The position numbers and the translations under genes are program-made. The notes below the pieces were generated by a model. That model was not told the DNA's origin, searched no databases, and was given only the letters and a program-made list of their open reading frames with translations. This document shows positions 19,306-29,502 of a DNA stretch of 35,745 nt, piece by piece. How positions within the stretch are numbered: position 1 is the first letter of the stretch; each line of letters starts with the position of its first letter. Source of the DNA: Chara braunii (taxonomy: Eukaryota > Streptophyta > Charophyceae > Charales > Characeae); the NCBI GenBank assembly GCA_003427395.1, contig BFEA01000920.1, positions 122,802 to 158,546 of the forward strand, in the 5' to 3' direction.

Positions 19306-19822
19306 CTTTCTCTAGGCGGAAATATGCTTGGACTCCCTCAACGTAATCCTCGATTCGCATAGTGCGATTGTCTGCGAGGATATTGACTATGGGATCTGCT
19401 AGCTTTTGGACTTTCAGGTTTAACATTAGCTTTTGCAGCGCTTTCCTGCTGATATAGCTACATGTGGCCCCACTATCTATTAGGGCCCCTACTCGGCCTC
19501 TAAAGACCTGAACATCTTCCAATAATAGTTGTCCTTTTCCACCTCTCTTCATTTTGGCCCAAGCAGGCATCCTCTCCTTCAGTTGTTCTGCCAGTCCTGT
19601 GAGGGAAGTGCCTAGAGGGACTCTAACACAAGCAGTCTCTGGATAACCAACTAGGCGTTGGCCAGCAACCTCTGCCATAGGCACATGTGGGTTGGGAGTT
19701 TCTTTGTGGTGCGCGCACTCGTCTTCACATGGCCTAGGCGTAAGGGCAGTTGCAACCCCTACCGGTGGTTGCCTTTTGCTGCCTCTGCAGGTGATCGTCG
19801 AGCATCCCTTTATTTGGGGCAA
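19295..19822 (-). pseudogene. Element B protease
   Basis: The active-site motif GALIDSGATCSYIS is intact (about 19438-19480), followed by LADNRTMRIEDYVEGVQ. The usual second motif (D-I-V-L-G-x-D-W) is in another frame just beyond 19305, so a frameshift separates the two. The upstream part is Pro-rich and belongs to the gag-pro linker. Confidence 0.85.
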
Positions 19823-20576
19823 TATTTGATAATATGCCCTGGGTCACCACAGTAAATGCACTGACCATCATCGATTCTCCTCTGCCAAACTGTTTGGTCT
19901 ATGCCCAACGATTCCCGGGGTCTGCCCTGGGGCAGACCAGGGTGCCATTCACCCTTCCTGGGAGGTGATCGGTTAGATCGCGGACGGTTTTGCGGGGGAC
20001 CTTTACCCCTACCTCCCTCTTGGCGGTTTCCTCTGCCGCCACCCCCCTGGCCGCCCGGTCCTCAACCACCGGAGGCCTGGCCCCTTTGGCCCTGGCCTCT
20101 TCCTCTTCCTTGCGACCTCCTTCCGGCAGCGACAGTAGCATAAGTGCTCCCCTAACCCACACTAGTGTTCTCCTCGTCGAGGCCCCACTCAATTTGGCTT
20201 TAGGGGACATCCTCCATACCACCTTCATATAAAGTGAGGATCAAATGATCCTTGGCCCTGACTTGGCCAGAGATGGTACGACCCTCCCACTTTTGGCCTT
20301 TGTCCAAGTCCTTGTGCCAAAAAGTGGAAGCTGGCATGGATTGTGCCTCAAAAGCCACAACATCCCTACTCAATGTATCGTAGGTCATGTTGGGCTGTTT
20401 ACTCTTATCGTAGGTCATGTTGGGTTGTTTACTCATGTAGGATCCTGGCCAATTTCGAGATACACATTCCTCAGATAGTACAATATCGTCCAATTGCAGA
20501 AAGAAATGAATGAACTTGAGAGGAGAGAGAAGGTTAGAAGAAGAAGAAGAAAAAGTAAGAAAGAAGAGGAAGATGA
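19815..20576 (-). pseudogene. Element B gag remnant with CCHC zinc knuckle
   Basis: At 19815-19880 (minus) the frame reads RIDDGQCIYCGDPGHIIKYC, a canonical C-x2-C-x4-H-x4-C RNA-binding knuckle. Upstream is an Arg/Glu/Ala-rich linker (19899-20228) and then a segment, QVRAKDHLILTLYEGGMEDV, in another frame (20200-20595). A 27-bp in-frame duplication (SKQPNMTYD twice) lies near 20380-20440. The capsid core is missing; gag ends against the LTR of C. Confidence 0.8.
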
Positions 20577-21715
20577 TGTATACCGACATAGACAAATGAT
20601 AAAGCTCATCTTCTTCGCTAAGCTCTCTCTTCCTCCTTATCTCCTCCTCTCTTATTCACACAAGAAATAATAATACAATGTTGAATGGCTGAACTTGAAT
20701 CAATGTCTGAATCCCTTTTCTACTGCAGGTATCCTTTGAGGTCCACCATAGCCATGGCCGCCTCTTCCACTCTTCACTCTCATAGGCTGAGGCTATGGCG
20801 GACTACCAGGCCTTGCCCAGATGCCCAAAGGACAACCCAAAGCAGCTATGGCTGCTCTAGCTCATGCCGCCATGCCTGACTCTGCCTCAAAGCTTCTTGG
20901 TGTAGCTCTGCTGCAGGGCCCACCAAGGTGATGACGATGGCTGCCACCATAGGCAGGTAAGTACCTCTGGCACTCTTCCCTAGCCCCGACCTTCTTCCTC
21001 CTCTGTGTCCTTGCTCCTTCCCCAGCAGCGCTGCTGAATGCTAGCGCTGCTCCAGAGCGCTCCAACCAGTGTGCCGCCAAACTTGCACACCGACAATGAG
21101 GAGGGGCTCTTTGCCAGACCGAGAGATATAGCGGCCTACTTGCCTCTTGGGCGGTGACTTCTAGGCCGCTCGACCTTCCAAGCAACCGGTACTTCCTCCC
21201 TTTCGGAGGGAAACATCATTGCAGACTCTGATGTTGCCCGTACAGGCCCTAGACTCAGACTGGTTGGACTGGTACCCGCCTAGACCTAGCCTACAACTAC
21301 TGGGCCTCTAAGAATGCCACTTTTGGCTTCTTTTGCTCGGCCTCGAGTACCCGGCACATCTACCTCTTCAGGGTGTGGTACCGGCCTACCTGCTACTTGA
21401 GTGTTTCGCCGCTGCTTCAAATGCTGCGGGCCTCTTCCCCCCGCCACTTGAGTGTTTTCCCCGCTGCAATCCTCAATGCCACAGCCACAGGTAAGTAGCG
21501 GCGGTGAGGGCCCAACGAACGAACAAGTGCCCGTGCAAGTCACACACACACTCAAGCCATCAAGCACTCAGACATAGATGTAGACCAGCAAGCGTGCACA
21601 CACACAGACTTAGAAAACCTAGTAGCAAGCGGAAAACTCAGCAAGGCATTGAGTCCATGGGCGAAACCCATAAATCGGTTGTGTCTCTCAGTCCGTGTTT
21701 GGTCAGGTCATCACA
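20577..21715 (-). repeat. 3' LTR of element C (left limit approximate)
   Basis: On minus the LTR starts TGTGATGACCTGACCAAACA directly after an 8-G polypurine tract. Its end is placed at TCGGTATACA near 20577, because gag sequence of B follows, but without the partner LTR this edge is uncertain by some tens of bases. No second copy of this LTR is visible in the window. Confidence 0.6.
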
Positions 21716-21729
21716 CTACCCCCCCCTCA
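21716..21729 (-). promoter_or_regulatory. Polypurine tract of element C
   Basis: On minus this reads TTGAGGGGGGGGTAG against the LTR start. It is a stronger purine run than that of B. Confidence 0.8.
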
Positions 21730-21756
21730 AGAGCGAGGTCCCTTGAAGCGAGTAAC

Positions 21757-23350
21757 TCAGTCTGAGTCCCCGACAAACGCGTCGTAAGCAAACAAAGCAA
21801 AAAGATTTCGGGAGTACTCTGTCGTAGTGAGCTTTGCAGATATTTTAGGTACAACATTAGAGGGGATTTGTCGCTCATAGGCTTTAACAAGGCGAGGCAC
21901 GTTGCGCAACAGTTCCTTTTTGGAAATCCAGTATAGATCGTCCAACGGGTGATACATAAAGTGAACCTGATACTGTCTGTTACGTCCCTGCCCTACGTGC
22001 TGTTTGATTCTATCTATCTCATGTCCGTCATTGATCGCACGAGGAATCATGTCTTCACGGTAATTGAAGGACTTAGCATCACGGTGTATATACAGTTTTG
22101 ATGCGTGAAAGACGGGGTATGTGCGCAGATGAGGCAGCACAACAACTGTGTATAAAGAGTCGAACCCATCCAGAACTTCCCATGGACCGTAATAGAGTGG
22201 GAGAAGTTTGTGTGACACTCCCTCTTCTTCTGAGAACTCAGACATCTTTACCCAGACATAACTTCCCACTTCAATATCTGAAGGTTTGCGCTTCTTGTTT
22301 GCATGATGGATCATTGTGTGTTGTCGGTTGGTCATTGTTGCAATGGCAACTTTGACCAAGCGATCGTTCTTGGCACTGAAGCCAGGCCTGCCAGGCGCTA
22401 GACCAGCTGGCTGTTCAGGGAATAAGTTGGAGAGCGGATTACGAATCTGCCAATTGTAATGCAGCCTAATCGGCGTCATACCGGTGGAAGAATGGATGGG
22501 GTTGTTGTACAACCCCTTGACTGAAGACAACTCTTCATCCCACATTTCCTGATCCAGAATGATTAAAGCGCGGAGAAGTTGGAACACAGTTTGGTTGATC
22601 TCCTCAGCCAAACCGTTGGCTTCGGGATGTCGGTCAGATGTCATGCATAGTCCGAGGCCAGGGAGTTGGGACGTGAAGTCCTTCCATTCGGTACTTACGA
22701 AGCGCGGGTCCTGATCACTCACAAGAGTTTTCGAGGTTGTGAACTGCAGAATGTACTTCTGTTTGAACTCACAGATCACCAATTCAGTTGGGGCATGAGA
22801 TGGCAAAGGAATCAGATTGAGGAATTTAGAGAAGCGGTCAACAATCACATTTACTTGCGAATAGTCGCTCTTACTTACCTTTCCCATGTCGGTGAAGTCG
22901 ATGAGACGGACTCCCCGGATCCATCGGGAATGGGAAGGGCTGTAAGTAGCCCCATGGGCTTTTGTCTTCATGGTTGAATTCGTTGACATACTGATAATCA
23001 GCCACAAACTTTGCAGCAGATCCCTTCATACCAGGCCAATCAAACTGTCTCAGTAGGCTTCCGTATGTCTTTGCCACGTCGAAGTGTCGACTTCGGCCAT
23101 GAGCCAAGTCCAAGAAGTCTGCACGGAGAGGCTCGTGGTTGGGTACACACAAACGGTCGTAATTTCGATAATGTCGGAAAACTAGTACTCCATATTCGTG
23201 AAAATCAGTCTGACTGCTGGGGTCAGCCCGCAACTGGTCAAGGATAAGGTCCGGATCCTTGGCAGTGTGTTCTACGATCTCCTCCTTCAATCTCTTCCGA
23301 AGGTCGTAAGAATTCACTAGGCAAGTCATGTAATTGGGGTGGCGAGACAA
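21757..23350 (-). pseudogene. Element C integrase with chromodomain-like C-terminus
   Basis: The N-terminal finger keeps its His pair (HGRSRHFDVAKTYGSLL), but the Cys pair is lost: the usual C-x-V-C-Q site reads DYQYVNEF. After a frameshift near 22940, a 416-codon frame (23007-21757) is open to the end. It carries RLIDFTDMG, LVSDQDPRF and ANGLAEEINQ for the DDE triad, then IEVGSYVWVKMSEF, LRTYPVFHASKL and, at residues about 330-380, HEIDRIKQHVGQGRNRQYQV and LYWISKKELLRNVP. The long uninterrupted frame contrasts with the decayed upstream part. Confidence 0.87.
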
Positions 23351-23452
23351 TGCATCAACAACTCGATTATAACAACCCTTTTTATGTCTTAGTTCAAAGT
23401 AAAAAATGTCGATCTCATGGAACTAGCGAAGTAGTGTAGGGGACAGGGTAGT

Positions 23453-23825
23453 TTAGTCTTTGATCCACTTCAAAGTCTCGTGATCTGAGAACACGTTGAA
23501 GTGGCGTCCCAAAAGATAGTGCTTCCAATGATCCAAAGCCATACGCAAAGCATAGAGCTCGTGCATGTAGGTGGAAGTGGCTACCTTTTCGTTGGGCATG
23601 CGTTTGCTGTAGCATTCGAGTGGTCGCAAGCCATCGTCGTCATCTTGTTGTAACACTGCGCCAATCCCATATTGGCTTAGCATCCGTAGTAACTACGGAT
23701 GTTAGTTTGGAATCTGCAATGTGGAGTACAGAGTGGCTTACCAAGGCCTCTTTCAAGGTTTGAAATGCGGTCTCACACGTTGCGTCCCATGCGTAATATA
23801 CACTCTTACTTGTCAATCGGGACAA
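23453..23825 (-). pseudogene. Element C RNase H
   Basis: Two frames join near 23650-23680. The first holds ETAFQTLKEALVSHSVL and VVTTDAK (first Asp). The second holds QYGIGAVLQQDDDDG, MHELYALRMALDHWKHYLL (Glu) and VFSDHETLKW (Asp). The last acidic motif region (ADALSR) lies downstream in a broken frame at about 23330-23380. The frameshift inactivates it. Confidence 0.85.
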
Positions 23826-24033
23826 CGGGCGAGCAACAATAGAGAATCGAGGAACAAACTTCCTGTAGTAAGATGTGAGACCAAGGAAGAACGCAGTTCG
23901 CGGATGTTCATGGGTTGAGGCCAGTTGCGTATGACCTCAACCTTGGTTGCCTCAGGCTCGAGGCTTGCAGCAGACAACCGATGCCCAAGATAAATGATGC
24001 TATCCCTCCCAAACCCGGATTTTTGAGATGGAG

Positions 24034-24972
24034 TTACGTTTTCTTGAGGATGGTGAACACTTCCTTGAGGTGTTTCATGTGTTCCTCGATGGATTTGCTG
24101 AAGATCAGAATATCATGGAGATACACTACCACAAACCGACCAATCTGTTCGCGGAGGACCTTATCCATAAGGCTTTGAAAGGTGGCTGGTGCGTTCGTGA
24201 GGCGGAAGGGCATTACAATAAATTCGTAAAGGCCATTGTGTGTCTTGAACGCAGTCTTGTGCTGGTCCGCAGGATTGACTTCAATTTGGTGATAGCCAGA
24301 CTTGAGGTCGATCTTGGAGAAGACTTTGCACCCACCAACAACATCAAGCAAGTCATCTATGCGTGGCAATGGGTATGCATTCTTTCTGGTGATGCGGTTT
24401 AGTCCACGATAATTGATACACATACGGAGCTTGCCTCCTTTCTTAGGGACAAACAAAACAGGTGCACCAAATCCACACTCGCTAGGTTTGATCCAACCCT
24501 TGTCGATCATTTCGTCGATTTGTCTCCGGAGTTCCTCCAACTCGTCGGTTCCCATTCGATACACGCAGCCCTTTGGAGGAACAACACCCTCGACCAACTT
24601 AATTGTGTGTCGGACTGATCGCGTGGGAACTCGGCGTGGTTTGGCCAGAACTTTCGGAAATTGATCAAGTAAGTTTTAAATGCTTGTTGGGACCGGTGGG
24701 GGTGAAGGATCAGCAAATGGGTCACCTAAATTAGGTCGCAGATTGCGAATGGAGGCGACCGAGTCTGAAGTAGAGTCATTCAGACTAGTAGAATGTAGAG
24801 AAATAGACTCATTAAGTGAAGTAGTATTGGTACTTGCCGCAAAAGTAGATGGCACATGAGTAGGGCGAACATAGGCAACATACATTTGTACATTCTCTTT
24901 GTGCTTGCGCCACTTTTTGCAGAATTGCATGGCCTTGAGAAAAGTCACTGGGGACTCGTGCTTCTCATCCAA
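24034..24972 (-). pseudogene. Element C reverse transcriptase with YLHD active site
   Basis: The upstream linker (24972-24676) contains VQMYVAYVRPT. The RT (24597-24034) runs [58 protein letters not shown] and RFVVVYLHDILIF. The catalytic YLDD reads YLHD (Asp to His at the first metal ligand), and MCIDYR reads MCINYR. Both changes predict an inactive polymerase. A frame break near 24610-24670 separates linker and RT. Confidence 0.9.
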
Positions 24973-25035
24973 GAGGACGGGAAACTCGTTCCCTTGAGCA
25001 TCTTTGACAATGAAAAGTGGCTCCTTCCACTTGGT

Positions 25036-25383
25036 TCATTCGCATTGGGACTGCATCCAGCCCAAGCCAAGGACTGCGTCGAAGGGACACTTGTCAAGGA
25101 CATAGAAGTTCAAAGCGTGGGCGATTGTCTTGTCCTTGTCAAAGGTAATGCGCACACCTTTGATTGCATGTGTAGATGAGACAACCTCTTTGTTGCCTAC
25201 TTGAGTCCGACAAGGGTTCTGCAAAGCCACTTGCTTCATCCCCAAGCCCACTTTGTGTATCCCGTGTGGTGACATGAAGTTGGTTGTTGCACCAGAATTA
25301 ATCAAGACACAGAGATAGCGGTGGTTTATGAGAAGTTTGAAGAAGATTAACTTCACTATCCCTTGAGCACGCTGATGTTTCAT
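25036..25383 (-). pseudogene. Element C protease with substituted catalytic Asp
   Basis: The motif is VLINSGATTNFMS where functional enzymes have IDSGAT, so the catalytic Asp is Asn. The second motif CPFDAVLGLGWM has Gly where Asp or Ser is usual (G-x-D-W/S-W). The rest has family length, about 115 residues. Confidence 0.88.
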
Positions 25384-25573
25384 CTCAGTCCAATGCTCTA
25401 AGTGATACTGAAAGTCGACTGTCTCAGACTCGTCCCAAGGCTCTACATACGAAGCATGACAAACTTCAGCCTTAGATTCGGCAGACGATGGGGCTTCAAG
25501 AAAGGACTGCTGATCTGCGTAGAGGATGCTGATGTCAACTCTACGCCCGATTCTGGTTTGCCTGCAGCCTATA

Positions 25574-27201
25574 ACATTCTTGTACTATATGGTTCAGTTT
25601 CTGGCAATGCACCCCTTTCTTGAGCCTAACCCTCCAATCATTTTCAGTGGTCTGGAGGTCAACCCATGGTTTAGTGGTTGCATCCTCTGGTTTCGCTGGG
25701 ATTTTGACACCCTTGGGAAGTTGGACGTAGTTCTTCCTTGAATTTCAGCTTGGTCCCTTTACGTTGGCAGACTTTCTAACGGCATTTAATTTTTCTTCTT
25801 CATTATTCGCGTCAGAGTCATGGGCTAAAGAGTAGGCCGTGTCAGGGTCCTGTTCTTGGTCGTCACCAAGAGTGGGGTCGTCTGCATAGGCCTCCTCATC
25901 GGCCTCCAATAGGTCATGCACAACAAAACGGTTGCTGCCTCTGAACCGCCTGCCGCCAATAGGCTTTTTGCTGCCTGTTGTGCTAATGAGGTCTTGTGCC
26001 TCAAGGTTGACCACATCCTGCATGAGGGAAAGCCCGTTCGTGTAGCCAATGAGCTCTATGCGTAGGCGATGGATGTAGGTAGTGGGAACCTTACCTTTCA
26101 CAACATCCAAGCTTGATTGTGCAGTCATTTCCAGTCCGGGTATCGCAAAAGTTTGCTGACAAACAACTGCAGATTATGCATGGTGCCCGTCCACTTGTTG
26201 CGCTTGAGATCATCAAGTCTCTTTCTTGTTCTTGCAGCATCATGTGGATCCTTAAACTGTTTGATTAGGATCTCCTCAAGTGTGGGTATTGGTGTGCTTT
26301 AAGCCACTGCGTCAGACTGATCTTGGTGTACCCGGCCTGTGTAGCTTGTACTTCTAAGAAGCCTCGTACGGCGGGCTCGACGTTGGTCCCCATGATCAAG
26401 GATTGGCTCACTGGTTGAGTTCCCAACACCTCGAAGTAAGCTCTCATGGAGCTGATCCAGGACTCAACATCTTCCTTGCCGTCGTACTTAGATGGTACGG
26501 GGGCCGCCTTCCTGTCCACATAGGGACTGCTATGGCTGGTACCAGCAATTGCTGTGTCCGAACTCGAGGCTGCAGCAATTGCAGAATTCCTTGTGTTGTC
26601 ACTTGTTGTAGCGGCAGCGGGGTCTGCACATACTGCAGGTCCCGATGGAACCACACTTTGAGAAGGAGTAGAGGTATGGAGAGGAGTGAGGATAGACTGG
26701 TTAGCAACATTGGGGGTAAAATATAGAGTAAGAGGATTAAGAATCCGATCCTTCTGCAGATTTGTCATCCGCCGCATCTGATCACTGTGCTCCTTGGCCA
26801 TTTCTGCCATTTCTGCTCGCGGTTCACTTATCTCAGTAGAAAGTTTGGTGATCTGTTCAGGGACGTCACTAAGTAGGTGACAGTCTATGAGAGCACGTAC
26901 ATATGTGACTATCTCCTTCCTGACCTCAGTGTCAAGCAAGGAGGGGACTGTTTTGAGGACAACCTCATGGTCTGCAACAGTGGTTTTCCGCTTTTCCTCC
27001 TCGACTTTCTCTTCCCTTGCCAGTGCCTTTTCGTAGAGAGTTTGGAACAATGGTTTATCCTCCTCTACGACTGCATCCAGTTGGGTCTTTAAGGCCCCAG
27101 AAGCCTTTGCATCGCCATTTTTGCAAGTCCCTCAAGATGGGAGCTTTCACTCTCTCTTCTTTCTCTCTCTCTTCCTTATGTCTACGAGTCTCTACGGGCA
27201 T
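25574..27201 (-). pseudogene. Element C gag
   Basis: The likely start is ATG at 27199-27201 (MPVETRRHKEEREKEERVKA). A one-base loss in the A-run near 27118-27125 shifts into the 27050-26265 frame, which has a coiled-coil-like Glu/Lys region and a typical gag core, SKYDGKEDVESWISSMRAYF. The 26128-25745 frame continues it after a break near 26140-26270. The terminal zinc knuckle at 25574-25615 (VHCQKLNHIVQEC) keeps Cys, His and Cys but has Gly at the first Cys position. Confidence 0.8.
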
Positions 27202-27240
27202 CAAAATATGAACTTAGGAAAAGAAACAAACTGAAAAGCT

Positions 27241-27594
27241 CAAAAAAAAGATTCGATAACTTGGTGTAGAGTCTCCTTGGCAAAATCGGTCAAGGAATGA
27301 CCGAGATTCGATAACTTCTCCCATCCGCCTCCATAGCTCCCACGCACCACTTTTCCTTCCTAACTTTCCCTCCACAACTCTAACTCTAAAACTAACTTCA
27401 CCATTGAACTCGCCCTACTAAAAAAACCCTACCCTGCTTCTTTCCCGGCTCGAATCCGTTGAGGATCGAGCGAATCACACACTTCTCCCCGTCGTGTTTT
27501 TGCTTGCTTTCGCCATCTTTGTCTTCGTCTTGTATGCATCCAGCGCAACCTCCGTCTAGGTTCATTCGCCTTTCTCTTCCTTTGTTACCTTGGT
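27241..27594. other. Unassigned DNA between element C and the rRNA fragment
   Basis: No gene or LTR is recognised. The 13-mer GATTCGATAACTT occurs twice (near 27250-27262 and 27308-27320), an imperfect 57-bp-spaced direct repeat. It could be leftover 5' leader of C or host DNA. Confidence 0.4.
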
Positions 27595-27912
27595 CGATGC
27601 CAAACTGTGCACTAACCCAGATACCACAAAGGGTATTGATTGATATAGACAGCAAGACGGTGGTCATGGAAATCGAAATCAGCTAAGGAGTGTGTAACCT
27701 ACTAACCGCTCAACTGCCGACTCATTCAGCCCCGAAAATGGATGGTGCTGAAGCGCGCGACCTCTGCTCGGTCGTAGTAGTGATTTCGACGTTGTGACAA
27801 GTAGGAGGGCGCAGGGCTTGTTGTGAAGCCTGCAGCGTGAGCCTAGGTGAAGTGGGTCCTGATGCAGATCTTGGTGGTAGTAGCAAATATTCAAATGAGA
27901 ACTTTGACGACC
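27595..27912 (+). rRNA. Diverged fragment of 26S (large-subunit) rRNA
   Basis: Recognisable large-subunit words occur in order and sense: CCACAAAGGGTATTGATTGA, GACAGCAAGACGGTGGTCAT, TAAGGAGTGTGTAAC, CCCCGAAAATGGATGG, GCTGAAGCGCGCGACCT, GTAGGAGGGCGCAG, GCAGATCTTGGTGGTAGTAG and CAAATATTCAAATGAGAACT. They belong to one domain of 25S/26S/28S rRNA in which these words are normally contiguous. Many substitutions in the normally invariant parts (for example the segment after GTGTGTAAC) show that this is a relic. An open frame at 27459-27686 is a by-product of it. Confidence 0.9.
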
Positions 27913-29502
27913 GAATGTGAATCATCTGCGCAGAGTCAACACCGTTGCGGCCTCTGCCCTGGTGCCCCTGGCCGTTCCCTGCTGAGACGTTAGTTCTTCA
28001 TCTTTTGGGTCCTAACCAGCGTGCCCACACTCAAACCCCTCACAACAGCTCGTTGCTGGCGGGCGGTACACGGGCCCCCGTCACTCAGGTTTCCTCCACC
28101 TCTCTGGCCTATATCTCAATAGTTCCGGATTGTTCCAACTGAGTCACACCCATTGGCCTCCGGTCCAGTCTCGGTACTAGCACTGAGACTGGTACCAGTG
28201 TAGGGCTCCACCCTGTTAGACTTCCGAGCCTGAGTTGACCCTTTTGCGGGTCCCAGGTGGCTCGGCTCCGCCCACCCTCATGCTGAGGGCGTGGAGCCAT
28301 TCGTCACAGAGTCACCCCCACCTAGTGCTTTGAGATGGATGGGTGTAGGCCAAAGAGGGAGAGAGATTTGACATTGTGGATGTAGCTCAACTTTATCGCT
28401 AGGTGGGTAGTTTTACTGATATTCTCTCAAGCGTCCTTTCCTTGATGCTTTGTCGTGTTCTCATGCGATTGCTCCTTCAATACTCAAGCAGTCCAGGGGT
28501 CCTTTGAGAACTCTTTCTTCTTTCATGTGTAGGCCAAGCGTACTTCTTGGGCCACACATCCATTCACTAAGTGCAGGGTCTTAGAGGCATCATTGAGGTA
28601 GAGGGCCGCCCCTCGGCTTAGGCCCGTGAACCAAGTCACGCGGCTCCTTACGGCTTCTTAGGGTTTCATCTGTTTCGTCCTCTAGCCAACCAGCGTGCAA
28701 GCTTTTGCTATCCCGTCCATCATGCATTTCTCTCCTCATCCTAACTGGTTGCTTGCCTATACACCGCTTAGTCTTTTCGGGGGCCCACCCACATGCTCAT
28801 GCGACTTGGCGGCCGCTTCGACCGCCTAATACTTTTGCAGACCTCAAACATACAAGTCTTCCTTTTCTTTCACAATCAAGACCGTATGCACAAAAAGGCT
28901 CATCCATGGGGGAGGGTTACGTTCACAACCCGCTTGGCTTCTATCCCGTTTTTTTTTTTTTTTGCCGCCCAGCCTATCCAGTCGCAATCCAGTTCAAGGC
29001 ATCTTTAGAGGCTTCTCAGTTGCACACTCAATACAATGTAGACAAACACAACCCCCATTTGGGTTCAACACATAATCTCTCCCACATGCCTAATTTCCTT
29101 GTCCTTCGGTTCTTCCATCCTCATTTCCTTCCATTATCCAAACCATCCTCTTCTCTTAGCCATGCAGTCGGGGTGCTGGTTGAGTCAACTGACCTTGCTT
29201 TCACTCAGCAATTCTCTCTAGTCCTTTTTGGACTTGTCAACCTTCAAACCCTCGACCACTTTGCTCTCACAACCTTTCCAACCCTCAAGCACTTTCTTTC
29301 TTTTCTTCTTGGTGGCACAAGGGACTGGCAGCCCTCCCCTTGCCCTCTCTTTCCACCAAGTGACATCAAAATTCTTTCACCGTTTATCCCCTGGCAATGT
29401 GACAAGTGAGTGGGGAAGGGTTACGTGCATGCCAAGAGCGAAAAAAAGAGAAGGTAAAGATTGGCCTTGGGGTATGGGAGAGGAGGATGGGAAGACCCCA
29501 TA
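27913..29502. other. Unassigned region with one long but unsupported open frame
   Basis: A 234-codon plus frame at 28705-29409 is open, but its product shows no recognisable domain, is Leu/Phe/Pro/Ser-rich and crosses a T15 run at 28950, so it is not called as a gene. The word CCAACCAGCGTGC-like occurs at 28014 and 28686, and GGGAGGGTTACGT/GGGAAGGGTTACGT at 28911 and 29413, hinting at old duplication. A palindrome-rich patch at 28166-28298 is listed separately. Confidence 0.4.
28166..28298. repeat. Palindrome-rich patch
   Basis: It has CAGTCTC (28166-28172) with GAGACTG (28185-28191), an exact 12-bp palindrome ACTGGTACCAGT (28188-28199), and GGCTCCACCCT (28204-28214) pairing with AGGGCGTGGAGCC (28286-28298, one bulge). 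The last pair could close a stem around about 70 nt. It could be a small non-coding RNA, a foldback repeat or chance; no known family is recognised. Confidence 0.4.

Larger units (their letters stand above)
15180..20576 (-). mobile_element. Element B: chromovirus (Ty3/gypsy), 5' end missing
   Basis: On minus the order is gag remnant with zinc knuckle, protease, RT, RNase H, integrase, chromodomain, 3' LTR. The 3' LTR end lies against LINE sequence, so B probably inserted into the LINE. The 5' side ends against the LTR of element C near 20577, and no 5' LTR of B is seen in the window. B and the plus-strand element at 29503-33790 (B') are copies of the same family, alike through pol and the LTR. 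Confidence 0.9.
20577..27240 (-). mobile_element. Element C: degenerate Ty3/gypsy element, no 5' LTR seen
   Basis: On minus the order is gag (27201-25574), protease, RT, RNase H, integrase with a chromodomain-like end, polypurine tract, 3' LTR. It is a different family from A and B: its proteins differ and its LTR does not match theirs. The region upstream of gag (27240-27600) shows no LTR C sequence and no clear primer site, so the 5' end appears lost or replaced. Its 3' LTR abuts the gag of B in the same orientation, suggesting nested insertion followed by loss. Confidence 0.85.

Noticed and set aside
27459-27686. Open frame ending in QIPQRVLIDIDSKTVVMEIE
   Set aside because: Its 3' part is large-subunit rRNA sequence read as protein.
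28705-29409. 234-codon plus-strand open frame
   Set aside because: No domain recognised, composition is Leu/Phe/Pro/Ser-rich, it crosses a T15 run and has no supporting neighbour; likely chance in C/T-rich DNA.
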